A DNA stretch of 64,000 nucleotides. Origin: Gemmatimonadales bacterium. GTDB lineage: Bacteria; Gemmatimonadota; Gemmatimonadetes; Gemmatimonadales; GWC2-71-9. The notes below the pieces were generated by a model, which did no database searches, was not told where the DNA came from, and saw only the letters and a list, made by a program, of their open reading frames with translations. Position numbers and translations under genes: made by a program. The stretch spans positions 146,951 to 210,950 of the forward strand of contig DASYCE010000011.1 of the NCBI GenBank assembly GCA_036500345.1, given 5' to 3'. Positions 1 to 8,334 of the stretch are shown here, one piece after another (the first letter of the stretch is position 1; the number at the start of each line of letters is the position of its first letter).

Positions 1-382
1 CGATCCATCCCCGGCGCCCACGAGCGACCAGAACCGTCAGCACTCCGACGACGAACGGCGTCACCGCCATCGCACCGCCGCCGATGGCGAGAGTGACGAT
101 CACCGCACCGGCCATGATGATCGAGAGCCCAGTTGCCGCGATCGGGGTCAACTCACGACGGATCCGGAGCGCACCCGGGAGGATCAGCCCCAGGGCGCCG
201 AGGAACTCCATGGCGCCGATGAAACGGAGGAATCCCACCGGAAGTGGCGCCATCCGCGCCAAAGTGGCAGCAGGGGTCGCTTCCTTCATTCCACCGGCAA
301 AGAGGAAGAGGGCAGCGAGGATGATCTGGACCGCCCAGAGCGCCTTGGTGTTGCGGCTTGAAGCATTGGATGAGGACGACAT
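1..382 (-). CDS. DoxX-like integral membrane protein (3' end beyond window)
   Basis: Small membrane protein of the DoxX/DoxX_2 type, cut by the left edge, so about 127 residues are visible. The start is the ATG read leftwards from 382, with GGAG eight bases upstream. The N-terminus is a Ser-rich tail, then a first helix (ALWAVQIILAALFLFAGGM), the family-typical stretch with FLRFIGAMEFLGALGLILP around residues 50-70, and further hydrophobic segments (GLSIIMAGAVIVTLAIGGG, FVVGVLTVLV). Four-helix DoxX-like proteins are often annotated as oxidoreductase-associated, but the biochemical role of this subgroup is unclear. The family call rests on the hydrophobic pattern and the FxGAxExLGALGLILP motif; function is not inferred. 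Confidence 0.75.
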   Translation of the reverse strand, partial: MSSSSNASSRNTKALWAVQIILAALFLFAGGMKEATPAATLARMAPLPVGFLRFIGAMEFLGALGLILPGALRIRRELTPIAATGLSIIMAGAVIVTLAIGGGAMAVTPFVVGVLTVLVARGRRGWI

Positions 383-479
383 GGTCTGGCTCCGCGTTCG
401 AGGTGTCGCCGGGACCGAGTGTTCCGGCTCTACCACTGCGTCGAACGGGGCCGACCGAAATCGACAGGGCTACCATGAC

Positions 480-872
480 CTAGCTGTCACACCTCCCGCC
501 GCGGCACTCCCAGCCGATGACCAGCGCGATCCCGAACAGGGCGATGACCGGAGAAAGCCAGATCCACGCCTCGCGACCGGGATGTCCGGCGCGCGGCTGG
601 GAGATGTCGGCCAGGGCGTATTGCACGCGGCAGCTGTCGCAATTGAGGTGCTTGAGCCAGGGCACGCCGCTCAGCGAGTCGGCCGAAAACCGCACCCCGT
701 GGAGACGCACCACCTGATCGTGAACATGGAACTCCAGGATTGCCCGTTGATCGACCGGGTGCGGCGCAGGACTGATGGCGACCGGCTGCCAGTTGGCACA
801 GCCGTACGCCGCGAAGACGACCAGGAGCAGGGCGCTGTTCCAGCGGGTGCGGAGACCTCGCATCATCGGCAT
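480..872 (-). CDS. hypothetical lipoprotein with C-terminal membrane segment
   Basis: Predicted 130-residue exported protein that I do not recognise. The N-terminus has basic residues (MRGLRTRW), then a hydrophobic stretch ending in VVFAAYGCAN, which fits a weak lipoprotein signal with Cys near residue 25. The middle contains a CDSC pair in HLNCDSCRVQYA, which could bind metal or form a disulfide. Near the C-terminus WIWLSPVIALFGIALVIGW is a clear transmembrane helix, followed by ECRGGRCDS with two more cysteines. It lies on the same strand as the DoxX-like gene, 97 bases upstream of it. No clear ribosome-binding site decides between the first ATG and the two following Met codons. Confidence 0.6.
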   Translation of the reverse strand: MPMMRGLRTRWNSALLLVVFAAYGCANWQPVAISPAPHPVDQRAILEFHVHDQVVRLHGVRFSADSLSGVPWLKHLNCDSCRVQYALADISQPRAGHPGREAWIWLSPVIALFGIALVIGWECRGGRCDS

Positions 873-940
873 GCGACGAATCTACGCCCGATTCATCAGT
901 CGGTTCACGATGCACGAACCGGTCGCTCCTCACCCCTTGC

Positions 941-982
941 CCACAGAGGTATTCCGGAGCGATACTCTTGCCACAGAGGTAT
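941..982 (+). promoter_or_regulatory. direct-repeat pair upstream of PadR gene 1
   Basis: The 12-mer CCACAGAGGTAT occurs at 941-952 and again at 971-982, exactly 30 bp apart, about three helical turns. Both copies are preceded by CTTGC or CTTG. TTGCCC at 937-942 and GATACT at 961-966 give a possible -35/-10 pair with 18-bp spacing, so the repeats would flank the -10 element. They are candidate operator half-sites for the PadR regulator starting at 1003. Confidence 0.45.
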
Positions 983-1002
983 GCACCGCTACGGAGGTAC
1001 CG

Positions 1003-1338
1003 ATGGCTGGCTCCGATCTCTTCACCGGTTCGCTCGATCTGCTCGTCCTCAAGGCGGTGACGTGGGGGCCGCGCCACGGATACGCGATTGCCCGGTGGCT
1101 GCGGGAACAGACCGGCGAGACGCTGCCGATCCACGAAGGGGTCCTCTACCCTGCGCTCCATCGCCTCGAACGGAAGGGATGGCTCGACGAGGAGTGGGGG
1201 GCGACCGAGTCGAACCGCGAGGCGAAGTTCTACCGGATCACCCCGGCGGGGCGCGCCGCGCTCCGAGTCGAGACGGCGCGATGGCGCGCATACACCCAGG
1301 TGATGAACACCGCGCTCGCCGCGCAACACGGGCCGTGA
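1003..1338 (+). CDS. PadR-family transcriptional regulator (pair 1)
   Basis: A 111-residue winged-helix repressor of the PadR family, a size typical of the short subfamily. Visible landmarks are the N-terminal LFTGSLDLLVLKAV, the recognition region with RHGYAIARWL, the Tyr-Pro-Ala signature in GVLYPALHRLERKGWL, and the wing region SNREAKFYRITPAGRAAL. The reading frame is open further upstream, but ATG 1003 is chosen because GGAGG lies at 993-997 and the PadR homology begins directly after it. The stop codon is four bases from the ADOP permease start at 1343, so the two are almost certainly co-transcribed and the regulator probably controls its own operon. Confidence 0.93.
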   Translation: MAGSDLFTGSLDLLVLKAVTWGPRHGYAIARWLREQTGETLPIHEGVLYPALHRLERKGWLDEEWGATESNREAKFYRITPAGRAALRVETARWRAYTQVMNTALAAQHGP

Positions 1339-1342
1339 CGCG

Positions 1343-3988
1343 ATGAAGCGCCGCTTCGATTGGCCGCACGGCCGCGATCAGGTCAATCAGGACGTCGATC
1401 GCGAGCTGTCGTTCCATCTCGACGAACGGCGCCGCGAACTGATCGCGGCCGGTGCCTCGCCCGACGACGCCGACCGCGCCGCACGCGACGAGTTCGGCGA
1501 CCGTGCCTCGATCGAATCGGAGGTGCGGACGCTGCGGCGCGACACCGTACGCGCTCGCCTTCGTCGCAACTGGTGGGACGATGTCGGCCAGGATCTCCGG
1601 ATCGCGGTCCGCAGTCTCCGCCGCGCTCCCGGGTTCACTGTCGTCGCGCTGCTTACGCTCGCCCTCGGCATCGGCGCCAACAGCGCGGTCTTCTCCGTCG
1701 TCAACGGCGTCCTGCTCAGACCGCTGCCGTACCCCGCCGCAGGACAGCTCGTGCAACTCTGGACCGATCAGCGTGCGCGCACTGGCCGGGCGCAGCCCGA
1801 GTGGCTCACGCCACCGGACTTTGTCGACTGGCGCGAGCAGAACAAGACCTTTTCGAGCATGGCATCGTACCAGAATTGGGCGCCAACGATCACCGGTGCC
1901 GGCGACCCCGAAGCACTCAACGGATTGATGGTGAGCGGCGATTTCTTCCGGACCCTTGGCGTGAGCGCCGAGGTCGGCCGCACACTCACGGCCGCAGACG
2001 ACGACCCCGCCGCGGAGCCGGTCGTCGTGCTGAGCGACGCGTTCTGGCGCACCAGATTCGGCGGCGATCGCGGAATCGTCAATCGGGAGATTCAGCTCAA
2101 CGGGCAGTCATGGCGCGTGGTCGGCGTGATGCCGCCGGCGTTTCGCGCGCCGGTCGCAATTTCGATGGTGGTCTTCCGTCCCGTTCGGCGTCCGGCGACC
2201 AGTGGATGCGGGCGCGGCTGCATAGTGCTGCGGGCAGTCGGGCGCCTGAAGCCGGGTATCACACTGGCGCAGGCACAGGCCGATATCGGTACCATCGCGC
2301 GTCACGAGGCGGAGGCGTATCCCGAGACCAACCAGAAGGTCGGCGCGTGGCTCATCCCGTTGCACGAGCAGGTCACCGGCCCGACACGCCAACCCCTCCT
2401 CGCGCTGACGGCTGCGGTCGCACTGGTCCTGCTGATCGCGTGCGTCAACCTCGCCAACCTTCTTCTCCTCCGCGGCGAAACTCGGGCGCGCGAGCTCACC
2501 GTGCGCGCCGCTCTCGGCGCCGGCCGCGGGCGGCTGCTGCGTCAGTTGATGACAGAAGGGGTTCTTCTCGCCGGCATCGGTGGTCTGCTCGGCCTGGCGC
2601 TCGCGGCAGTGGCGTCACGCGCGCTCGCGGCGGTCGTCCCGCCGATCGTGCAGCAGATGCAGCAGGTCGCCGTGAACGGCACCGTGGTGGCGTTCACCGC
2701 GTTGACGACTGTCACTGCTGGAATGCTCTTCTCGCTACTCCCCGCCATCCGGTCGACCGGCTACGACCACCTCGGCCTCCTTCGTTCAGGAGTGCGTGCA
2801 GGAAACGCGCACCGCAATCGGCTCCAGCACTCCCTCGTCGCCGGGCAACTCGCGCTCGCGGTGATTCTCCTCGTTGGCGCGGGACTCCTGATCCGGAGTC
2901 TTGCCTCGATGGAGCACGTCGATCTCGGCTATCGCAGTGAGGGAGTGCTCTTCGACGCCCTCGCGCTCCCGGCTTCGCGGTATGACAATGCCAGGGCGAT
3001 GTCGATGATGAGCAGCATTCTCGAGCAACTGCGCGCCAACCCGGCGATCAGGTCGGCGGAGATCACCGATCAGCCGCCGCTCAGCGCCGGCGATCAGGAC
3101 ATGACGGCAATTCCGGTCGGCGAACCATTCGACCCGAATGCGCCACCGAGTCTCTGGTATCGGGCGACCTCACCCGGGTATCTGCAACAGATGCACCTGC
3201 ATCTCGTGGCCGGGCGGTACTTCGGCAACGGCGATCGCGCCGGTTCGACACCAGTCGGGATCGTCAACGCCGAGGCGGCGCGCAAACTCTGGCATGGAGA
3301 GAATCCTGTCGGCCGCACGCTTGCCGCCGGGCCCGAAGCCGCGGCACCGCGTCTCACGGTGGTGGGGGTGATCGCAACCGATCACGCCGATGGTCCCAAT
3401 CAGCCGGTCAAGGGTGAGCTCTTCGTCCCGCTCGGGCAGGTTCCCGTCAACGGCTTCACTGTGGTGATCGAGCCGGCGCATGGGGACGCAGCCGCGATCG
3501 CAGCGCTCCGCTCGACGTTGCACGCCGCCGATCCACTCCTCCCGTTCGCCGAGCCGGTTGCGATCGAGAGTACGGTGAGCGATGTCGTGGCGCTGCCGCG
3601 GCTCTACGCCATCGTGATCGGTGTCTTCGCGACGGTGGCGCTCGCGCTGGCGATCATCGGGGTCTACGGCGTGATGGCATACGTGGTGGCGCAGCGTCAC
3701 CGTGAAATCGGCGTTCGCCTCGCGCTCGGCGCATCGCCGTCCGTCATCCGTCGATTGATGCTCTGGCGCGGCGTGCGGCTGGCGATCATCGGCGCTGTCG
3801 CCGGGCTCACCGGCGCCGCGGCGCTGACCCGTCTCCTCGGATCGCTGCTCTTTGGGGTCAGCGCCACCGATCCGATGACCTTCGCCGGCGTCCCGCTGAT
3901 TCTCGGCGCGGTGGCTCTTGTCGCGTGCTGGATTCCCGCGCGACGCGCCATGCGGATCGATCCGATCGAGGCGATCCGGGCCGAGTAG
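1343..3988 (+). CDS. ADOP-family ABC-type permease (pair 1)
   Basis: An 881-residue FtsX/MacB-type membrane protein with the duplicated architecture of the ADOP family (acidobacterial duplicated orphan permease). The order is: cytoplasmic permease-prefix region with ELSFHLDERRRELIAAG (residues ~20-50); first helix VALLTLALGIGANSAVFSVV (~100); MacB-like periplasmic domain; first FtsX block near residue 350 with LLIACVNLANLLLLRGE and VRAALGAGRGRLLRQL; a further helix near 500; second periplasmic domain; and a second FtsX block from ~755 with GVYGVMAYVVAQRHREIGVR. No ATP-binding subunit is encoded nearby, as is usual for this family. The substrate is unknown; the partner PadR gene is immediately upstream. 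Confidence 0.92.
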   Translation: MKRRFDWPHGRDQVNQDVDRELSFHLDERRRELIAAGASPDDADRAARDEFGDRASIESEVRTLRRDTVRARLRRNWWDDVGQDLRIAVRSLRRAPGFTVVALLTLALGIGANSAVFSVVNGVLLRPLPYPAAGQLVQLWTDQRARTGRAQPEWLTPPDFVDWREQNKTFSSMASYQNWAPTITGAGDPEALNGLMVSGDFFRTLGVSAEVGRTLTAADDDPAAEPVVVLSDAFWRTRFGGDRGIVNREIQLNGQSWRVVGVMPPAFRAPVAISMVVFRPVRRPATSGCGRGCIVLRAVGRLKPGITLAQAQADIGTIARHEAEAYPETNQKVGAWLIPLHEQVTGPTRQPLLALTAAVALVLLIACVNLANLLLLRGETRARELTVRAALGAGRGRLLRQLMTEGVLLAGIGGLLGLALAAVASRALAAVVPPIVQQMQQVAVNGTVVAFTALTTVTAGMLFSLLPAIRSTGYDHLGLLRSGVRAGNAHRNRLQHSLVAGQLALAVILLVGAGLLIRSLASMEHVDLGYRSEGVLFDALALPASRYDNARAMSMMSSILEQLRANPAIRSAEITDQPPLSAGDQDMTAIPVGEPFDPNAPPSLWYRATSPGYLQQMHLHLVAGRYFGNGDRAGSTPVGIVNAEAARKLWHGENPVGRTLAAGPEAAAPRLTVVGVIATDHADGPNQPVKGELFVPLGQVPVNGFTVVIEPAHGDAAAIAALRSTLHAADPLLPFAEPVAIESTVSDVVALPRLYAIVIGVFATVALALAIIGVYGVMAYVVAQRHREIGVRLALGASPSVIRRLMLWRGVRLAIIGAVAGLTGAAALTRLLGSLLFGVSATDPMTFAGVPLILGAVALVACWIPARRAMRIDPIEAIRAE

Positions 3989-4095
3989 CGGGCATTTGCA
4001 GGCAGAGTGACGGCGTCGCTCAGCGCGGCGAGCGCGCGACCGCCGGCGGATCGGCGAACCGATCCTCTCCGGGTACCCCGATCGCCGAGACATCG

Positions 4096-6144
4096 CTACT
4101 GCCGCTGCCATCCTGTCGCAGCACTCCGTGACTGGTTGCTCCGATCAACATCCGGGAAGAACTCATCCGGATCGATCGTCACCGCGGTGATCGTGTTCGC
4201 GCCGGGGAATGTCACCGTCGTCTGCCGCTTGCCGGCGAGCCAGACATCGACCGGAATCGTGACGCGCGTCACGCTGCTGTCGCGATGCGTCACCGCGACG
4301 AAGACAGGCATCGGCGCGACGCCGTGATCGCCGATCGTCACCACGAGCGAATCACCGACGGTCGCGACGTTGTCGATCGCCTGGTCGAGCGGCCACGCAT
4401 GATAGAACCACGTGCTCCAGAACCACGACAGATCGCGTCCCGCCGCGCGGGACACCGCGTTGAAGAAATCGTACGGCTGCGGATGCTTGCCGATCCACTC
4501 CTTGCCGTAGCTGATCAGCGCCTGATGGAGGACGTCTCCGCCGAGAATGCCGCGGAGCGCGGTGAGGACCTGCGCGGTCTTGTCGTAGTAGACGACGAGA
4601 TAGGTGTTGTCGGGGAAGAGATCGCCCGGACGCATCAATTCGTCGTCGTCGCCGCGGCGTACCGTGCCAAGGTAGAGGCGGCGCTGGCCGTGCTCCGAGT
4701 CGTTGGCGCGCCCCCCCGTGCGATTCTCCCCATACAGCGCGCGCATTCCCTGCGCAACGTCGAACTGGGTGAACCCCTCGTCCATCCACGGGTTGCGCGT
4801 CTCATTCGAACCGACCTGCATCGGGAACCACATATGCCCGGTCTCGTGCATCAGGTCGCCCGCCAGCGAAAGCGTATCGGCCCACGGCTGCATCAGCGTC
4901 ATCATCGGGTATTCCATCCCGCCGCTGTCGAGGATTCCCTCCATCGACGTCATCTGCGACCACGGATATCGCCAGAGCCAGTTCGACATCTGCTCGATCG
5001 CGTCGCGGGTGAATCGTGCGCCGCCAACGGCCCACGCGGCGGCGTCAGGCGTCAGGCGATAGAAGGAATTGATGTCGACCGTGTCGCGACCACCGGCGTC
5101 GTTCTTGACCAGTGCCCGGGTCGCGTCCCATGCGTATTCGTTACTTGTGCCCCAGGAAAAATCGCGGACATCCTTCGCGACAAAGTGCCACGTCGTCGTC
5201 GGACCATTCGTCGACGCGAACACCGCGTGCGGATCTTCACCGGGCGATGCGATCCGCACGGTGCGCCCGGTGCGCCGCGCCACCGCCAGCGAATCACGCG
5301 CCGCCCGCGACAGAACCGCCGATGCATTGACCAGTGAACCGGTCGCACCAACGACCCATCCGCTCGGCACACCGAGGTCAACATCGTAGTCGGCGGGATC
5401 CATGTAGAACTCCGCCTCCAACAGGTACGGATCGGTGACCCACCCATCGACGTCGTCGTACACCGCGACTTCCGGGTACCAGTACCCCATGAAGTAGACG
5501 TTCCCGTCACGCCCTTCGCGGCCATCGGCGGGCGCCGGCGCCGGTGTGTACGACCAGGCGATATCGAGCGCGACCGTGGCACCGGAAACGAGCGGAGTCA
5601 CGAGCGGGATCGACATCACCGTGCCGTCGACGGCGTATTCACCCGGCGTCGGCCGTCGCGCCGGAGCCGCCGTCACCGGCATCGCGGGGTTGCGATCGGC
5701 CTCGGCGCGAATCGCCGTCCCGTCGACGAGCACCGATTCGAGGGTGACGCCATCGGTGACCGGAACGCTCTGTCGTCGTGGCGAACCCGCGGCGAAGGCG
5801 TTCTGCCGCAGATAGATCTCGATGGTGCGAAGCGTATCGGGCGAAAAGTTGCGATAGGTGATCCGCTCCTTTCCGGTCACCCGATGCGCCACGGGGTCGA
5901 GCGCGGCGTGAATGTCATAACTCGGATGCTGCACCCAGTAATTCGCCCCGGGTGCCCCGGTCCGCGTCCGGGTGCCGCGCGCGACTGCTCGGCTGAAATG
6001 GTTCGACTCGAAGATCGGACCGGGAATCGGGCGCGGCTCGTGCACGATCGCCGCGGGGTCACTGAGCGGCGCGGGGAGCGTTTGCGCGCGGATCGATGGA
6101 GCAATCGATACCAGGATCGATACAACAATCACGGCGGATTTCAT
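4096..6144 (-). CDS. secreted M1-family metallopeptidase
   Basis: A 682-residue zinc aminopeptidase-like protein. The signal peptide MKSAVIVVSILVSIAPSIRA ends in Gln-rich IRAQT, so the enzyme acts outside the cytoplasm. The zinc site is HETGHMWFP at about residue 433, with the third ligand Glu in PWMDEGFTQF some 20 residues later, matching HExxH-x18-E. The exopeptidase GxMEN region appears as GGMEYPMM about 25 residues before. Two in-frame ATGs lie six bases apart; the second (6144) has GAGGT at ideal spacing, whereas the first (6150) directly abuts it. The C-terminal part ending SAATGWQRQ is short compared with four-domain aminopeptidases, as in many bacterial M1-like proteins. The exact substrate cannot be told. 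Confidence 0.9.
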   Translation of the reverse strand: MKSAVIVVSILVSIAPSIRAQTLPAPLSDPAAIVHEPRPIPGPIFESNHFSRAVARGTRTRTGAPGANYWVQHPSYDIHAALDPVAHRVTGKERITYRNFSPDTLRTIEIYLRQNAFAAGSPRRQSVPVTDGVTLESVLVDGTAIRAEADRNPAMPVTAAPARRPTPGEYAVDGTVMSIPLVTPLVSGATVALDIAWSYTPAPAPADGREGRDGNVYFMGYWYPEVAVYDDVDGWVTDPYLLEAEFYMDPADYDVDLGVPSGWVVGATGSLVNASAVLSRAARDSLAVARRTGRTVRIASPGEDPHAVFASTNGPTTTWHFVAKDVRDFSWGTSNEYAWDATRALVKNDAGGRDTVDINSFYRLTPDAAAWAVGGARFTRDAIEQMSNWLWRYPWSQMTSMEGILDSGGMEYPMMTLMQPWADTLSLAGDLMHETGHMWFPMQVGSNETRNPWMDEGFTQFDVAQGMRALYGENRTGGRANDSEHGQRRLYLGTVRRGDDDELMRPGDLFPDNTYLVVYYDKTAQVLTALRGILGGDVLHQALISYGKEWIGKHPQPYDFFNAVSRAAGRDLSWFWSTWFYHAWPLDQAIDNVATVGDSLVVTIGDHGVAPMPVFVAVTHRDSSVTRVTIPVDVWLAGKRQTTVTFPGANTITAVTIDPDEFFPDVDRSNQSRSAATGWQRQ

Positions 6145-6188
6145 CTTCATACCTCGCGTACTCCAGATCAAAGCCGGACTGGATGACA

Positions 6189-7211
6189 TCAATGCCCGTT
6201 GAGCGCACCGAGCACCTGAACACCAAGGCGCACCGGTTCCCAGAATTCGAGCCCGGCGAAAATCAGGTCGTCGGCGTGGCTGAAGGCGGAGTCCGACGCC
6301 TGGTTGGATCCAGACGCCGGCTGCTCGGTCGTCGTGCCGACGATCATCACCGCTTCTTCCGTGGGATCGATGATCAGCAGATAGCATGAGATGTGTGCCG
6401 GGGTCGACTCGTGGACCATGTACCGCGACAGGCATCGGGAGATCCCGTGCGCGTGAAAGGTGAACGAGGACGTCGCAATGAATTCCCCGGGCCGCTGCTG
6501 AAACCCCGTCGCTTCGATATCGGTCAACATCCGGAACGCCGCTTCGGCAGCGGAACGGTCGCGGAAGACCCGGAAATCCACCTGGTCGTCGGGGTGGACT
6601 CCTTCGCGAACGGTGGCACGCGTCGCGCCGATTTCACCGGCATTCTCGGTCGACACCGTGGTGTACGATGTGATCTTCGCGCTCTTGTCGGAGAATTGGC
6701 TCTCGTCCATCGAATGGTTCTGCAGGAACGAATAGATGTCGGCCGGTTTGAAGATCGCCGGCTTCCCGTGCGGCGTCGGTTCGGTGTCGGGCGATGAAGG
6801 CGGCGGGGGCAGCTCCGGCGGTGTGACCGCTGCCGGCGGCGCCGCGGGCGGGGTAGCGGGTGGAGTCGCGCCGACCACGACCCGATGCCACGCACCGGTG
6901 CCAAGCTTCCCGGTTGCGGTCAGCGTGTCGTTGTGCGGCTCGAGATAGGTGCCGGTATCGGCCCACGCCAGGGTGGTCGATTCGAGCGTGTAATGTCCGC
7001 TGCGGGCACGGAAGATTCCGCTGTGCGCCGGAGTGTTCCCCGGCCCCTCGGCGTGGAAGGCGTACGTGCCGTTCGCCCGGATCTCCCAGACCCACCGCGC
7101 CACGCCGTCGGCGTTCGGCACCATCACATCCCAGGTCCCGACCAGCCGGGGATCAACCTTTGACGGCGCACAGGCCGCGAGCAACGCTGTCAACGCAAGC
7201 GCGTATCGCAT
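6189..7211 (-). CDS. hypothetical lipoprotein with proline-rich linker
   Basis: A 340-residue predicted lipoprotein. The signal is MRYALALTALLAACAPSK, with a lipobox LAAC at residues 11-14. Residues ~20-115 resemble a small beta domain (VGTWDVMVP, GTYAFHAEGPG, GHYTLESTTLAW), like the lipocalin-type folds used for ligand or stress sensing. A Pro/Ala-rich linker (ATPPATPPAAPPAAV) spans ~116-145. The C-terminal domain (~150-340) has no family I recognise. It is on the same strand as the M1 peptidase, 45 bases upstream of it, and may be co-transcribed. The gene beginning at 7351 is divergent. Confidence 0.6.
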   Translation of the reverse strand: MRYALALTALLAACAPSKVDPRLVGTWDVMVPNADGVARWVWEIRANGTYAFHAEGPGNTPAHSGIFRARSGHYTLESTTLAWADTGTYLEPHNDTLTATGKLGTGAWHRVVVGATPPATPPAAPPAAVTPPELPPPPSSPDTEPTPHGKPAIFKPADIYSFLQNHSMDESQFSDKSAKITSYTTVSTENAGEIGATRATVREGVHPDDQVDFRVFRDRSAAEAAFRMLTDIEATGFQQRPGEFIATSSFTFHAHGISRCLSRYMVHESTPAHISCYLLIIDPTEEAVMIVGTTTEQPASGSNQASDSAFSHADDLIFAGLEFWEPVRLGVQVLGALNGH

Positions 7212-7350
7212 CAGACCATCCGTGCCGGAGTGGGGATCGGGAGCACCGCAAATATACCGTTTGCATGGGGTCGGTGGTGCCGAGATCCACAGTTGCCAAT
7301 TGCGTCCCCGGCGGTACTGTTCGGAGCATCCTCATGGCAATGAGTCACTC

Positions 7351-7842
7351 GTGACCCGTTCATTCATTGCGGTTCTTGCCCTGCTCGCCGGGACGCTCGG
7401 CTGTTCATCGTCCGGATTGACCACGACGGTCGATGACGGCCAACAGGTGCTTCGCGCTGTCCAGTTCTCCCACCCGATCGGCATTCTCGATCAGCTGACA
7501 CTCCGCAAGTACGGCCGTCTCGTTGCAGTGGTCCAGCTCGATTCCACCGCACTCCTGATGACATCATCGTACGACCAGATTCGCGCACTCCCCGGCGTGA
7601 CCTTTGTCGGGCCCTCGCTGGGAACGTCCGACACCGTCCATCTCGAGTTCGGCGTTCGCGCCCGCGATTCGTCGGTGGCAACGGCCGAATCGATCGTTTC
7701 GCAAATCGGGCAGACTGCGTACTCCCCCTACCATGGCTTCGTCTCGGGAATCGCCGCCGCAAATCATCTGGGCGAACTCGACAACTTCGCCTCGGTCATC
7801 GCATACGCCTGGTACAACTACGATCCAGATCATGACGATTGA
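7351..7842 (+). CDS. hypothetical small lipoprotein
   Basis: A predicted 163-residue lipoprotein starting at GTG 7351. The reading frame is open upstream, but only from here does it encode a signal peptide: MTRSFIAVLALLAGTLGCSS has basic, hydrophobic and lipobox (GTLGC) parts in the right order. No strong ribosome-binding site is visible. The mature part contains HPIGILDQLTLRKYGRLVAV and a later segment rich in Tyr and Asn (AYAWYNYDPDHDD at the very end). It is not recognised as a known family. The next gene is convergent, its stop only 22 bases away. Confidence 0.55.
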   Translation: MTRSFIAVLALLAGTLGCSSSGLTTTVDDGQQVLRAVQFSHPIGILDQLTLRKYGRLVAVVQLDSTALLMTSSYDQIRALPGVTFVGPSLGTSDTVHLEFGVRARDSSVATAESIVSQIGQTAYSPYHGFVSGIAAANHLGELDNFASVIAYAWYNYDPDHDD

Positions 7843-7863
7843 TCCCGGCGTAGCAAAGATCTC

Positions 7864-8283
7864 CTACCGCGGATCTCCCTTGAAGATCCACTGCACGCCA
7901 AACCGGTCGTAAAACTGCCCGTAAGTTCCGAACGGCATGGCGTGCAGCTCCTGGAATCGCTCCTTCTCTGCTCCCACCGCGAGCCGGTCGAACACCACCC
8001 TCAGCTCGTCGTAACCGCCGCCGATGACGAAGATCGCGAAGGTGTTCCCCTGCACCGGATCGAACGACGGCGATGCCATCCAGTCGGTGGCGACGATTTC
8101 GATCGCTCCGCTCTTCAATTGCGCGTTGATGATCCGCTGATGCTTCTCGGCGGGGAATTGCGTCTTCATCGGTGTGTCACCGACCTTCGTCAGGATCAAC
8201 TCACCGCCAAGCGACTGGTGGTAGAACGTCATCGCTTCGGCGCAGTTGCCGTCGAACAACAGAAATGGCGCGCAACGCAGCAT
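7864..8283 (-). CDS. VOC-family protein (PhnB-like)
   Basis: A 139-residue member of the vicinal oxygen chelate superfamily, PhnB/glyoxalase-like subgroup. The N-terminal beta-alpha-beta unit MLRCAPFLLFDGNCAEAMTF with FYHQSLGGEL is characteristic, as are the central SGAIEIVATDWM and the C-terminal FGTYGQFYDRFGVQWIF, where the usual GxxxDxFGxxW pattern is visible as GQFYDRFGVQW. Proteins of this type are single-domain cytoplasmic homodimers; many are of unknown substrate despite annotations as 3-demethylubiquinone methyltransferase. The start at 8283 gives the normal length. Confidence 0.88.
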   Translation of the reverse strand: MLRCAPFLLFDGNCAEAMTFYHQSLGGELILTKVGDTPMKTQFPAEKHQRIINAQLKSGAIEIVATDWMASPSFDPVQGNTFAIFVIGGGYDELRVVFDRLAVGAEKERFQELHAMPFGTYGQFYDRFGVQWIFKGDPR

Positions 8284-8334
8284 CGGTGATCTCCGTCAGA
8301 TGATTCGAGTGTGATCGTCACCGCGACAGTGCGG

